Notes under the pieces: model-generated
What the model was told of the DNA's origin: nothing
What the model saw: the letters and a program-made list of their open reading frames with translations, nothing else
Database searches by the model: none
Position numbers and translations under genes: made by a program
Part shown: in pieces, positions 16,801 through 24,317 of the stretch
Layout of the letters: each line of letters starts with the position of its first letter
How positions within the stretch are numbered: position 1 is the stretch's first letter
NCBI GenBank assembly: GCA_964631375.1
Contig: CAZVYQ010000014.1
Span: forward strand, 1 to 57,276
DNA length: 57,276 bases
Direction of reading: 5' to 3'
Source: JAAYYM01 sp964631375
GTDB taxonomy: Bacteria > Bacillota > Clostridia > Lachnospirales > Lachnospiraceae

Positions 16801-16958
16801 ACTTCTCTCAGTTCATTCAATTCATTTGCCAGATTCTGAACCGATTCCTTCGTTCTGTTGAGATTGTTCTCAGCTATAGTAAGAATCTGTGCAAGTGTTT
16901 CTTCTTCCTCTTTACGGGATACTCCGGGTATATCATTGATCTGTTCTGTCCGATTCAT
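13857..16958 (-). CDS. helD: HelD-like UvrD-family helicase with C-terminal GH31-N-like domain
   Basis: Large protein of 1033 residues. Residues 1-710 match HelD, the superfamily 1 ATPase that frees stalled RNA polymerase: an N-terminal coiled coil (about 15-60), VIDWRAPIASVYY (123-135), Walker A GGAGSGKTT (223-231), DEAQD (474-478), and late motifs YSKGLEFDAVLL (645-656) and LLYVAATRALHEL (673-685). A charged linker spans about 715-825. From about 830 to the end is a beta-rich region resembling the N-terminal domain of GH31 glycosidases: YGILRITPIANNTIRVSF, YISHGAKSNRPACIMSNQGY and a final QIDYFF. The catalytic barrel is absent. It reads as one unbroken frame. CGGAGG precedes the ATG. The HelD call is firm; the GH31 link is by eye. 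Confidence 0.85.
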   Translation of the reverse strand: MNRTEQINDIPGVSRKEEEETLAQILTIAENNLNRTKESVQNLANELNELREVYDVSDKEGRAQWFNTDARFKQVRQDLLRSERCRKKPYFGRIDFIDTTIQKPECYYIGKSVIAEDAAKPRVIDWRAPIASVYYEKSLGSCTYSVKGEGSYEIDLSRKRTYEIIDDELKDFYDTDVVANDELLTKYLARNKRAVLGEIIATIQQEQNEIIRKKPQHNVIVQGGAGSGKTTVAMHRISYILYNYDLEFQPKDFYIIGSNRILLNYITGILPDLDVYGVSQMTMEQLFTRLLYEDWDDQKYTVKELNKNDPAISVKGSFSWFHELEDFCERYEWSIIPREDVIIERTHHLLMSQSAIEKLLKKFRYLSRVDKQEKLTEHLISRLENEIYGKYYSYPPDVQKSLTGYYETYFGKREWKGSIFELYDQFLREQHLKGSMVPFPGTELDLYDLAALAYLYKRIKETEVIQEASHVVIDEAQDFGMMVYGALKYCLSKCTYTIMGDVSQNIYFDYGLTDWEELRGLMLPDPFDYFGLLRKSYRNTVEISQFAMNILQHGRFPIYPIEPIIRHGNEVQTKECRNEEQLIVKAVDTIQKWQAQGYETIAVICRDDDEATRASEKLHTKIQLRDFRAETEEFGSGVMVLPIEYSKGLEFDAVLLFNANTLNYPSEDGFAKLLYVAATRALHELVVLYCGQLTELIAVPVSEEQKQKFLVVQSAPVVSKMPEEEPKTKKEVELDRAMKGKREMELRNQIGPKRIIIHKADPEKTAANTSARKTIGRKVDYYRTVGKIAAEQSTEKRNRPVDSQQMKSVSEFGEMPGSTSLRPLGHPNLSMSVRWVSQSKQFVEITSAYGILRITPIANNTIRVSFARDPIHGLAELPTEIDGTQNLKWNCREAKDAIEIRTEKVLVRIDRRLGHVAFYNQSNRLLLSESSKLPRQVGNVPKNQTWTYFDWTKKEILKARGITDDIWLDLTNAARYISHGAKSNRPACIMSNQGYQLFIPAEKRVMCCTIPTYGPYLYIEDEKQIDYFFRSAL

Positions 16959-17031
16959 ATTTATCCTCCGATTTTACTCCTTACTATTTTAAAGTATATC
17001 CGGCAAAAAGAGTAGTCCTTTTTCTCATACA

Positions 17032-17066
17032 ACAAAAATATGCATGTGGAATCATATCCACATGCA
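17032..17066 (-). terminator. Rho-independent terminator after the ferritin-like gene
   Basis: Perfect 10-bp arms TGCATGTGGA and TCCACATGCA flank a 6-nt loop (17041-17066). On the minus strand TATTTTTGTTG follows. It lies 22 nt after the stop codon at 17089. Confidence 0.8.
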
Positions 17067-17088
17067 TACATATCTCTATAATGAATCA

Positions 17089-18426
17089 TCAGATTCCGAT
17101 TACCCCTGTATTTCCTTTACATCTGCAGTTTCCTTCAGTTGTTCCACATACCTGTGTGTCTTCCGGTGTCTCGGAGGCAATTCTTGCCAGACTTGTATTA
17201 TCGCAACGGCGATTTTGTAGTACTCGGAGAGGATTCGGAGCCACCTCATAACGATAATCCATGCCACACTGTGCAATATGCTTATCTATTACATTATGAC
17301 TGGCCACACTGTTAACATCCCGATTCATAACATTCTGATAGAAATAGAACGGATCATTCGGAGATAACTTCATCAGAGGTACCACACATTCTTTTTTCTG
17401 AGTGTTTCCGGTAGTTGTTCTGATCACCTCACGCACATACTCGATATTTTGATGCAGATGCAACAGCTCTGGGAAATCTCCACACGGAATGACCTGATTC
17501 CACTCTGTATGTTCATACTTCCATAACAGATCTTTTGCCTTATGAAGATGAGCAATCTCCTGTACCAGACACTGTTCCCAGATCTTCTTGATATACTGGT
17601 CGCATTCAGTCTGCATGCAGGAATAGTACAGATAACATTCTGTATATTCATGCAGCAACAATTCTTCCAGCCATGTGGCATTCGGGTCTTTCAGACTCTC
17701 ATATTGACTGACATGTTCCTCTTCGATCATTCCGATTTCCTGATAAAGCCGTCTGCCAAGATCTGATCTGTCATACAGATTTGCAACATTCATATAATAA
17801 TTCATCGTCTGCTGCTCTGCAGCTGTGATGATACCGACATTTAACTTTGTCAGTGTTGTTGCCGTACAGTTATGAATATGATCAAAAATACTGTCTGTCG
17901 GATAACGATGTTCCGATATCGTCGGGCGGGCAGGAGTGATCTCCGTATAGCCTCCAACCAACTTCTCAGGACAAGCTCCATACTCATAATCTAAGAGATT
18001 CGAGTATCTGTACAGATGATCAAAATCCTCCAACAGTGCAAAATTAAGTGCATTTTTGACATTGCAGTCAGTCTCATGTCTTGCCAGCACAGCAGTCAGA
18101 TCAACAGCCAACTGTTCATAGGAAATCGTATGCTCCAGGATTGTTTCATCCTTTGGTTTCAGGCAACTGATCCTTTTCTGCTGCTGTTGTTCGATTCGTC
18201 TGACAAGAGCCAGTTCACGACGTAGATCATTATTATCACAATGTCTGGAAAAATTGCGGCTGAACCATTGAGCCTCAAATTCTGTACCGTTCATCAAAAT
18301 AATGCGACATTTCGTATAAGGATCTGTTGTTTCCTTATTATATGCACAGGGATACATGGTATCCCAATCCATAAAGCTTTTATCTATTGGTATCGGGGTC
18401 TCTTCAAAAGGATTAAAACTCTGCAT
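17089..18426 (-). CDS. Ferritin-like helical protein with Cys-rich tail, unknown function
   Basis: Protein of 445 residues, not a known named family to me. The middle part is helical and carries motifs like the ligands of di-iron ferritin-like proteins: LLEDFDH (131-137), IEEEH (234-238) and QEIAH (289-293), with further Glu residues on matching helices (Glu104, Glu260). The C-terminus has several Cys residues, including VCGTTEGNCRCKGNTG near 427-441. A strong AGGAGG precedes the ATG. It lies 59 nt downstream of rubrerythrin on the same strand and could be co-transcribed, which fits a role in oxidative stress or metal handling. Iron binding is inferred from motifs only. Confidence 0.7.
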   Translation of the reverse strand: MQSFNPFEETPIPIDKSFMDWDTMYPCAYNKETTDPYTKCRIILMNGTEFEAQWFSRNFSRHCDNNDLRRELALVRRIEQQQQKRISCLKPKDETILEHTISYEQLAVDLTAVLARHETDCNVKNALNFALLEDFDHLYRYSNLLDYEYGACPEKLVGGYTEITPARPTISEHRYPTDSIFDHIHNCTATTLTKLNVGIITAAEQQTMNYYMNVANLYDRSDLGRRLYQEIGMIEEEHVSQYESLKDPNATWLEELLLHEYTECYLYYSCMQTECDQYIKKIWEQCLVQEIAHLHKAKDLLWKYEHTEWNQVIPCGDFPELLHLHQNIEYVREVIRTTTGNTQKKECVVPLMKLSPNDPFYFYQNVMNRDVNSVASHNVIDKHIAQCGMDYRYEVAPNPLRVLQNRRCDNTSLARIASETPEDTQVCGTTEGNCRCKGNTGVIGI

Positions 18427-18485
18427 AAATGCCTCCTAAATATATTGTACTATGTATTTAGTGTATGCAGAATTATGAAAATGAT

Positions 18486-19022
18486 TTAATAATTTTCTTC
18501 CCTAACCTCAAAATAACTCTGTGGATGAGCACATACCGGGCAGACAGCCGGTGCCTTTTTTCCCATAACGAGATGTCCACAGTTTCTGCATTCCCACATT
18601 TTTTCTTCTGATTTCTCAAACACTGCCTGCATCTCAACATTCTTCAACAACGCACGATATCTTTCTTCATGAGACTTTTCAATCTTTGCTACACCTCTAA
18701 ACTGAGCAGCCAGCTCCGGAAAACCTTCCTCTTCGGCATCCTTTGCAAAACGATCATACATATCTGTCCACTCATAATTCTCACCTTCTGCAGCATGAAG
18801 CAGATTCTGAGCTGTATCACCCAATTCTCCAAGAGCCTTGAACCATAGTTTCGCATGTTCCTTTTCATTCTCTGCAGTCTTTAAGAAAAGTGCCGAAATC
18901 TGTTCATAGCCTGCTTTTTTTGCAACAGAAGCGAAATATGTATACTTGTTTCTTGCCTGGCTCTCTCCTGCGAATGCCTCCATTAAATTCTTCTCTGTCT
19001 TTGTCCCCTGATATTTACTCAT
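18486..19022 (-). CDS. rbr: Rubrerythrin
   Basis: Non-haem di-iron peroxidase that protects anaerobes by reducing hydrogen peroxide. The 178-residue protein has the ferritin-like four-helix domain with Glu20 (FAGESQARNKY), ENEKEH (51-56) and KIEKSHEERY, followed by a C-terminal rubredoxin-like domain with two Cys-X2-Cys pairs (ECRNCGH and VCPVCAH). This is the standard domain order and length. AAGGAGG precedes the start, and a near-consensus promoter lies upstream. Its downstream neighbour is a second ferritin-like protein, so the two may form a peroxide-defence unit. Confidence 0.96.
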   Translation of the reverse strand: MSKYQGTKTEKNLMEAFAGESQARNKYTYFASVAKKAGYEQISALFLKTAENEKEHAKLWFKALGELGDTAQNLLHAAEGENYEWTDMYDRFAKDAEEEGFPELAAQFRGVAKIEKSHEERYRALLKNVEMQAVFEKSEEKMWECRNCGHLVMGKKAPAVCPVCAHPQSYFEVREENY

Positions 19023-19081
19023 TTTTTAGTCCTCCTTTTGCAATATATTAGTAATCATTCCTATTTATTGAATGTGAACTC

Positions 19082-19110
19082 ATTGTAGCACCATTGTATA
19101 AACAAGTCAA
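19082..19110 (-). promoter_or_regulatory. Promoter of rubrerythrin
   Basis: TTGACT (19105-19110) and TACAAT (19082-19087) are 17 bp apart on the minus strand. Just upstream, TTAAT-CAAT-ATTAA forms a small dyad overlapping the upstream edge of the -35, where a peroxide regulator could bind; that part is speculative. Confidence 0.65.
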
Positions 19111-19252
19111 TTAATATTGATTAAAATGTACGTCTTTTTAAAAAACATTTTATAATCATTTCTTGATTACAGTATAGATCAGCCATAATTCACACATACT
19201 GATTGCAGAAAAGAGAAGTAGCATACTCTTTCAAATATACAGGAGGTGTACA

Positions 19253-19438
19253 ATGGCAAATATATCGGAACTTGAATTACAGAATCTGAGACATCTGATC
19301 GGAGGCTTCGACACAACAAGAGGCAAAATGGAAGATTATGCGTCTCATGCGGAGGATCCGAAACTAAGACAGTTTTTTGAGCAGGGCGCACAATCTGCAC
19401 AGAAAAACAAGCAGCAGCTAATGGATTTCTTACAATAA
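19253..19438 (+). CDS. Small CotF-like spore coat family protein (first of a pair)
   Basis: Helical protein of 61 residues with segments like clostridial CotF-type coat proteins: an opening ELELQNLRHLIGG, then YASHAEDPKLRQFFEQGAQ and a closing KQQLMDFLQ. Canonical CotF has a ferritin-like helical fold; the split small form pairs with a second small gene, as here. AGGAGG lies 6 nt before the ATG. The partner gene starts 20 nt after its stop. Role: probable component of the spore coat, made late in sporulation in the mother cell; this is family knowledge, and I found no certain sporulation promoter. Confidence 0.65.
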   Translation: MANISELELQNLRHLIGGFDTTRGKMEDYASHAEDPKLRQFFEQGAQSAQKNKQQLMDFLQ

Positions 19439-19458
19439 TAATGAAGGAAGGTATCTAG

Positions 19459-19719
19459 ATGCAGGAAAAAACAATGGTAAACGATACTCTCGCAAGTATC
19501 AACGGAGAACTGGTCCGTTATGGCGAGATGATCCCACAAACAGAAAACAAAGAATTAAAACAGACTCTGAAACAGTTCAGAAACGCATGTGAACAATCAC
19601 AGGAACAGCTCTACCAGATGGCAAGAGAAAAATCCTATTATGTTCCTGCCCAAAAAGCTGATTCGGAAGAAGTACAGCATGTAAAAAGTATCTTTTCCGG
19701 AAACAGCATGTTAATGTAG
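19459..19719 (+). CDS. CotF-like spore coat family protein (second of a pair)
   Basis: Protein of 86 residues. It resembles the CotF domain: NDTLASINGELVRYGEMI, then LKQTLKQFRNACEQSQEQLY and the typical aromatic end segment KSYYVPAQKA. The C-terminus is short and Met-rich (NSMLM). GAAGG lies upstream of the ATG. It forms a two-gene unit with the 61-residue protein and is closed by a strong bidirectional terminator. Together with rubrerythrin and the 445-residue protein, it makes a cluster of ferritin-like helical folds, although the coat pair lies on the opposite strand and is separately transcribed. Confidence 0.72.
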   Translation: MQEKTMVNDTLASINGELVRYGEMIPQTENKELKQTLKQFRNACEQSQEQLYQMAREKSYYVPAQKADSEEVQHVKSIFSGNSMLM

Positions 19720-19724
19720 GTATC

Positions 19725-19764
19725 AAAAAGCCCTGACAAAGAATCATTCTTTCCTGTCAGGGCT
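19725..19764. terminator. Bidirectional rho-independent terminator
   Basis: Perfect 10-bp arms AGCCCTGACA (19729-19738) and TGTCAGGGCT (19755-19764). ATTTTA follows on the plus strand and a run of five T on the minus strand. It closes the coat gene pair and the convergent transglutaminase operon. Confidence 0.88.
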
Positions 19765-19767
19765 ATT

Positions 19768-22059
19768 TTACATCATAAATCTCAGCCAATAATAATGCCA
19801 TTTTCTATCATTTTTATGCCATAACAACAGTTCCTGTTGTTGATGTATGGTCGTTTTCAGCATATCCTTTGTGATATATTCATTTCCGTATACATATGCT
19901 TCAAAGAACTCGATAAAATCCAATTTTACTTTGGGAAGTTCCTTCTCTCCCCGCTTTTTCAACTCTTGCAGCGTTTCATATGGTTCTCGCTCAATGTTCA
20001 TCTTCGACAAAAGCCAAAGGCTTTTCTTCATTTCGACAACAAACTGTTCTTCTATACTCATATGATGATATCGATACCTACGTATCAATCGCTCACAGAT
20101 AAAGAAGACAATCAACAACAGTATTACAACCATTACAGCAATTCCGATGAGTCGCATCAGACGTTCCGTCTTCTGACGGTTAATCAGTTCTTCCTCCAAC
20201 GACTCCTCTTGTTCTTGAACCTCCTGTTCCGTATATCCGTTTCCATATGCATAAGGCTTACCTGCAGTCTGACTGTAAACAGTTCCCCCTATGTTCCATG
20301 GTGTATAGCGAAGCTCAGCATAACCCGGTGTCGGCTCAAAAGGAATCCATCCAAATCCATCGACATATACCTCCGGCCAAGCGTGTGAATTGCCTGAATA
20401 GATCGGTATTTCCTTGTCCGGCTGGGTCGCAACACAAAAGCCCTCGACATATCTCGCGGGGAGTCCCTCTGCCCTTGCCAGTAATACAAATGCTGTTGCA
20501 AAGTAAGAACAGTAGCCTTCCTTTTGTTCTAAAAAATAATCCAGAAAATCCATATCTGTCTGAACCCAATCCGGCACCTTAGAAGGTGTCGTTGTATAGG
20601 TATAGGCAGATAATTCACGTTCAATTGCTCTCAGTTTTCCAATTGGTGTAGTTTCGCCGACTGTCAACTGATCTACAAATGCTCTCGTTTTGTCGGAAAG
20701 TATAAGATCACCTGTATAGTTATCATAGATCATATTCCGATATGTCTGCATATCTTCCCATGAGGGACGATCCTCTCTGTCTGTTATATACCGAACGGTC
20801 AAATCCTCCCAAACCTTTTTGTCTACAGGCGGTTTCTGCTCCATGTAGGTGTAGAAATCAGGCTGATCCAGATTCATCTGTAAATAGGACAGTTCATAAC
20901 GAGTTCCATAACCTTGCTTCCGATGAAATCTGATATCTGTATTTTGGGAATAATCTTTATCACTATACAAGGCGATCGTCTTACTTGGTGCAAACAGATA
21001 ACTTGATTGAAAATACCGATATCGTACAGTCGCTCTCGTCTCAGATACAAAATCATCTCTGTTTCCGTCATACATTCTGACTGCGTACAGAGTTTCAAGA
21101 GAATCCAACATCCTTTCATTCGGATACGGCTCAGTCTCGGCAGTCCAATTACGTCCGTTAAAATGATCATAAACCTTTCCTGTCAGATAGATATTCGTCT
21201 TTAATGTAGAGACTCCCTGTATGGTCATTACCTGCTGTTTCAGATCCAGAATATCACCCTTGATATTCCCTTTATCAGAAAATCCGGAAAACTTTAGGTT
21301 AAAATCCTCCGAGTCGCCCCTGGTAATATTCTCTACCAGAGCAGTTACTGACTCTTTTGCATTGCTAACAAACGTCTTTACAAACTGCCAATCGTAAGGC
21401 TTCTCATAGGTCGGCACAAAGGCTAATATGATAAAGTAAATCGTACAGAAGGGCAGAATCCAGAGCAGATACGATCTCACATCTCTGCTCCTCTCCTTTT
21501 TCCAATTCAGCTTGGTCCATTCAATATAACTAAGCAAGATGTACCAAATCACAAACAGGGCACCCATGTGACCAATCTGTACCTTTAAAAACATCAATAC
21601 CATCAAAAATAGGATTAACAAAGCGGCTGCCACATATCTGACCTTTTGCAATTTTTCAAATATAATCTGTAGCCCATAACAAATCAATGCAAGCACCATC
21701 GATTGTACAATCTCATAAAGCAGTTGTTGTTCGACAAGCCATGAACCGCCTCCAAACAGCCAACTGTAATAACTGTCCAAAAAGCTACGCAGTTGTTCCG
21801 GTGTCATAAATACAACCACAACGGCAATTGACGCACAAACACCAATGGTACAAAACAAACGACCTCTCAGTCTGGTATAATTTAATACAGTCAAAACGAT
21901 CACCATGACAGTTCCGATGAGAATATGCCAAAACCCGGGAGTTGGCACACCACACCATCTGCCTGCAGCAAACAAAACAATACACAACAACAGTTCTGCA
22001 TAGAAAAATCGGTATAAAATTACATTCCAGCTGACATTCTTCCATCTGTTCTCGTTCAT
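19768..22059 (-). CDS. Membrane protein with extracellular transglutaminase-like domain
   Basis: Protein of 763 residues of the TgpA/DUF3488-transglutaminase type. Six or so membrane segments fill residues 10-215, followed by a large outer region with the transglutaminase core: nucleophile Cys517 in KEGYCSYFATAFVLLARAEGL, His559 in SHAWPEVYV and Asp567 in VDGFGWIPFEPTP. A last membrane segment (about 650-670) is followed by a cytoplasmic tail. It could act as a protease or cross-linking enzyme at the cell surface. Its ATG overlaps the DUF58 stop (ATGA). With moxR and DUF58 it forms the common moxR-DUF58-transglutaminase operon. Confidence 0.92.
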   Translation of the reverse strand: MNENRWKNVSWNVILYRFFYAELLLCIVLFAAGRWCGVPTPGFWHILIGTVMVIVLTVLNYTRLRGRLFCTIGVCASIAVVVVFMTPEQLRSFLDSYYSWLFGGGSWLVEQQLLYEIVQSMVLALICYGLQIIFEKLQKVRYVAAALLILFLMVLMFLKVQIGHMGALFVIWYILLSYIEWTKLNWKKERSRDVRSYLLWILPFCTIYFIILAFVPTYEKPYDWQFVKTFVSNAKESVTALVENITRGDSEDFNLKFSGFSDKGNIKGDILDLKQQVMTIQGVSTLKTNIYLTGKVYDHFNGRNWTAETEPYPNERMLDSLETLYAVRMYDGNRDDFVSETRATVRYRYFQSSYLFAPSKTIALYSDKDYSQNTDIRFHRKQGYGTRYELSYLQMNLDQPDFYTYMEQKPPVDKKVWEDLTVRYITDREDRPSWEDMQTYRNMIYDNYTGDLILSDKTRAFVDQLTVGETTPIGKLRAIERELSAYTYTTTPSKVPDWVQTDMDFLDYFLEQKEGYCSYFATAFVLLARAEGLPARYVEGFCVATQPDKEIPIYSGNSHAWPEVYVDGFGWIPFEPTPGYAELRYTPWNIGGTVYSQTAGKPYAYGNGYTEQEVQEQEESLEEELINRQKTERLMRLIGIAVMVVILLLIVFFICERLIRRYRYHHMSIEEQFVVEMKKSLWLLSKMNIEREPYETLQELKKRGEKELPKVKLDFIEFFEAYVYGNEYITKDMLKTTIHQQQELLLWHKNDRKWHYYWLRFMM

Positions 22060-23225
22060 AAGACATCCCTTAATTCGGCATTGACCGGTACGGCAATAAT
22101 GCGAAGACGATCATTTCCCTGTTTGATCATTTCTTCGATATTATCATCTGTTACAACATACAGCACTGTTACAATACCCTGATTCAATAATGGCTCCAGC
22201 ATGATCAATGTATCTGTAGAAAATGATTGAAGAACACCGATCAGTATCCTACTATGATTCATTGCACTTTGCTGCAGAACATTTTGTATGGAATACTCCG
22301 GATTCTCTGTACTTTGAAACTCGGTTGCTGCAATATGTCCATAAAACTCTTCATAGTCACGCAATCCACGAACCGGCTTCCCCCCTCTTTGCAGCTGTCC
22401 ATCCAACAAAGTATAGGATATATTTTTCTCTGCCAGAAATAAACCCAGTGCCAATACAGTCTCAAGCACTTGATTCTCCGGCGGTAAATACTCTAGCAGT
22501 TCCTTGCTGTAACGCTTTGTATCAAAAAACATACTGATCATCTGCTTCTCTTCACCAATGCGATTTCGTGTCTTCAGTTTTTGCTCTCTGGCCGTAGCCT
22601 TCCAATGAATATATTTAATCGGATCTCCCGGACGATAATCACGCACGATAACATCCGGTTCAGTATCAGCCATTTGGTTTTCCTTCTGAACAGAAGCAAC
22701 AATATCCGAAATACTGTTCAGTTCCTCCAAATGAATCATTCTTGGCTTTACAAGTGCCTTAATGGTCTCCATAAGCTTGTATTTAAAGGTAAACAAACGG
22801 AAGAAATCTGTAATAATGACTTCCTTGATTCCAACCTCATATTCACCTCTATATCTGCAGACCAGCTTAGTTTCATAAGTATAACGATCACCCGGAAGAA
22901 GCTCATATTCCATATCATCCGGTATATCCTCCACATAGGAAAGCGTACTGAACATCCTTGCCTTCACACTAGCAAATCCACAATAGTCCTCATTTTGCAA
23001 TACAAAATAATAGGGAACTGCCTGACAGCATATGATATCTCTACTCTGAATCTGCTGAAAAATCCGAAAACGCCAATAGACAAACAGCGTATAAAGAAGC
23101 GAAATAAAAGGGATAAGGGTTATCCCAAAAAACAGCCCATAGCTGATTGCTCCGCCAAAATTGCTGATCAATATCAATGAAATAATCCATATCCCTAAAA
23201 GAATCCATCTGCGAGTCCGCATCAT
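22056..23225 (-). CDS. DUF58 domain membrane protein
   Basis: Protein of about 389 residues with two membrane segments near the N-terminus and a cytoplasmic DUF58 domain. The family signature VRDYRPGDPIKYIHWKATAR is at about 200-220. DUF58 proteins have a von Willebrand A-like fold and work with MoxR ATPases. Three possible starts lie side by side (TTG, ATG, ATG); I chose the first ATG because AAGGAG is 9 nt upstream. It begins 13 nt after the moxR stop and its stop overlaps the transglutaminase start. Role: partner of MoxR, perhaps in maturation of envelope proteins. Confidence 0.9.
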   Translation of the reverse strand: MMRTRRWILLGIWIISLILISNFGGAISYGLFFGITLIPFISLLYTLFVYWRFRIFQQIQSRDIICCQAVPYYFVLQNEDYCGFASVKARMFSTLSYVEDIPDDMEYELLPGDRYTYETKLVCRYRGEYEVGIKEVIITDFFRLFTFKYKLMETIKALVKPRMIHLEELNSISDIVASVQKENQMADTEPDVIVRDYRPGDPIKYIHWKATAREQKLKTRNRIGEEKQMISMFFDTKRYSKELLEYLPPENQVLETVLALGLFLAEKNISYTLLDGQLQRGGKPVRGLRDYEEFYGHIAATEFQSTENPEYSIQNVLQQSAMNHSRILIGVLQSFSTDTLIMLEPLLNQGIVTVLYVVTDDNIEEMIKQGNDRLRIIAVPVNAELRDVL

Positions 23226-23238
23226 CAAATCGCTCTCC

Positions 23239-24174
23239 TTAAATCGGTACCTTCACCTTCAGAATCAAGCTCTTTAATATACCTGATACGTTTTCCTTAC
23301 GAATCTGAGCTTCCGGTGACAATGTCAGTCTGTGTGCCAGAACACTGTCTGCAACATATTTTACATCATCCGGCTTTACAAAATCTCTACACTCAAGATA
23401 TGCAGCTGCCTGAGATGCACGAAGCAGTGACAACAACGCACGAGGACTGGCTCCCAAGCGAAAGCGTTCTTCATTTCGTGTCTGTTCAATGATTCCTTCC
23501 ATATAGTTCAACAAACTGCTTGATACATTAACCTTGCTGACGAGCCTTTTGATCTCCACAATATCCATCGTGTCACATACTCTTTGAATGGTATCCGGAG
23601 TCTTACCCTCCAGAAACTGAGATGCCATATGTATTTCTTGTTCTCTGGCCGGATATCCGATGGATAATCGCATCATAAAACGATCCATCTGAGCCTCCGG
23701 AAGAGGATACGTACCCAAAAACTCCACCGGATTTTGTGTTGCAATCACCATAAACGGCTCTGGCAGCCGATAAGTCTCGCCATCAACCGTAACCTGACCC
23801 TCAGCCATGGCTTCCAATAAACTCGACTGTGTCTTTGGTGACGTTCTGTTGATCTCATCGCCTAATAGAATGTTGTTCATCACAACCCCGTCACGATGCT
23901 CGAACTCTCCTGATTTCATATTATAGACAGACATCCCTATGATATCCCCGGGAAGGGTATCCGGTGTGAACTGAATCCTGCCAAAAGAGCAGTCGGTACT
24001 TTTCGCAAGTGTACTGGCAAGTGTTGTTTTCCCGACACCGGGTACATCCTCCAACAGAACATGCCCACCGGCAATCAGACAGATGATTACCTGATTCACG
24101 ATGCCTTCCTTGCCGATAAAGACCTGATTAATACTCTCCTTCATTTTTTGTAGAAGTTCCTGTTCCTTCGTCAT
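23239..24174 (-). CDS. MoxR-family AAA+ ATPase
   Basis: ATPase of 311 residues. Walker A is DVPGVGKTT (43-51), Walker B NILLGDEINR, sensor 1 VIATQNPVE, and the arginine-finger region MDRFMMRL. MoxR proteins act as chaperones that insert metal or assemble complexes, together with VWA-type partners. Here the partners are the DUF58 and transglutaminase proteins encoded directly downstream. AAGGA lies upstream of the ATG. The promoter region has a 12-bp inverted repeat straddling the -10 element (listed separately). Confidence 0.94.
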   Translation of the reverse strand: MTKEQELLQKMKESINQVFIGKEGIVNQVIICLIAGGHVLLEDVPGVGKTTLASTLAKSTDCSFGRIQFTPDTLPGDIIGMSVYNMKSGEFEHRDGVVMNNILLGDEINRTSPKTQSSLLEAMAEGQVTVDGETYRLPEPFMVIATQNPVEFLGTYPLPEAQMDRFMMRLSIGYPAREQEIHMASQFLEGKTPDTIQRVCDTMDIVEIKRLVSKVNVSSSLLNYMEGIIEQTRNEERFRLGASPRALLSLLRASQAAAYLECRDFVKPDDVKYVADSVLAHRLTLSPEAQIRKENVSGILKSLILKVKVPI

Positions 24175-24211
24175 ACTACAGTCATCCTTTCCGATGAAAT
24201 AGAATCCTATG

Positions 24212-24272
24212 TTCTCAATATGATCTTCATACTGTCATTATAAACTTCTATGAATCAAAATCATATTGAGAA
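24212..24272 (-). promoter_or_regulatory. moxR operon promoter framed by a 12-bp inverted repeat
   Basis: Perfect arms TTCTCAATATGA (24212-24223) and TCATATTGAGAA (24261-24272). Between them lie TATAAT (24237-24242, minus) and an inner TTCATA/TATGAA pairing. A weak -35 (TATGAT, 24260-24265) at 17 bp overlaps the right arm. The arms sit 49 bp apart centre to centre, so they could be a repressor site pair or form an RNA/DNA hairpin. Confidence 0.5.
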
Positions 24273-24317
24273 TCATAAGCAGAAATATGTCAATGGTAAA
24301 TCTTTTATTTAAGCTGA

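Noticed and set aside
19180..19252. Sigma-E or sigma-K promoter for the CotF-like pair
   Set aside because: CATACT-like -10 elements exist, but no -35 at the right distance could be found.
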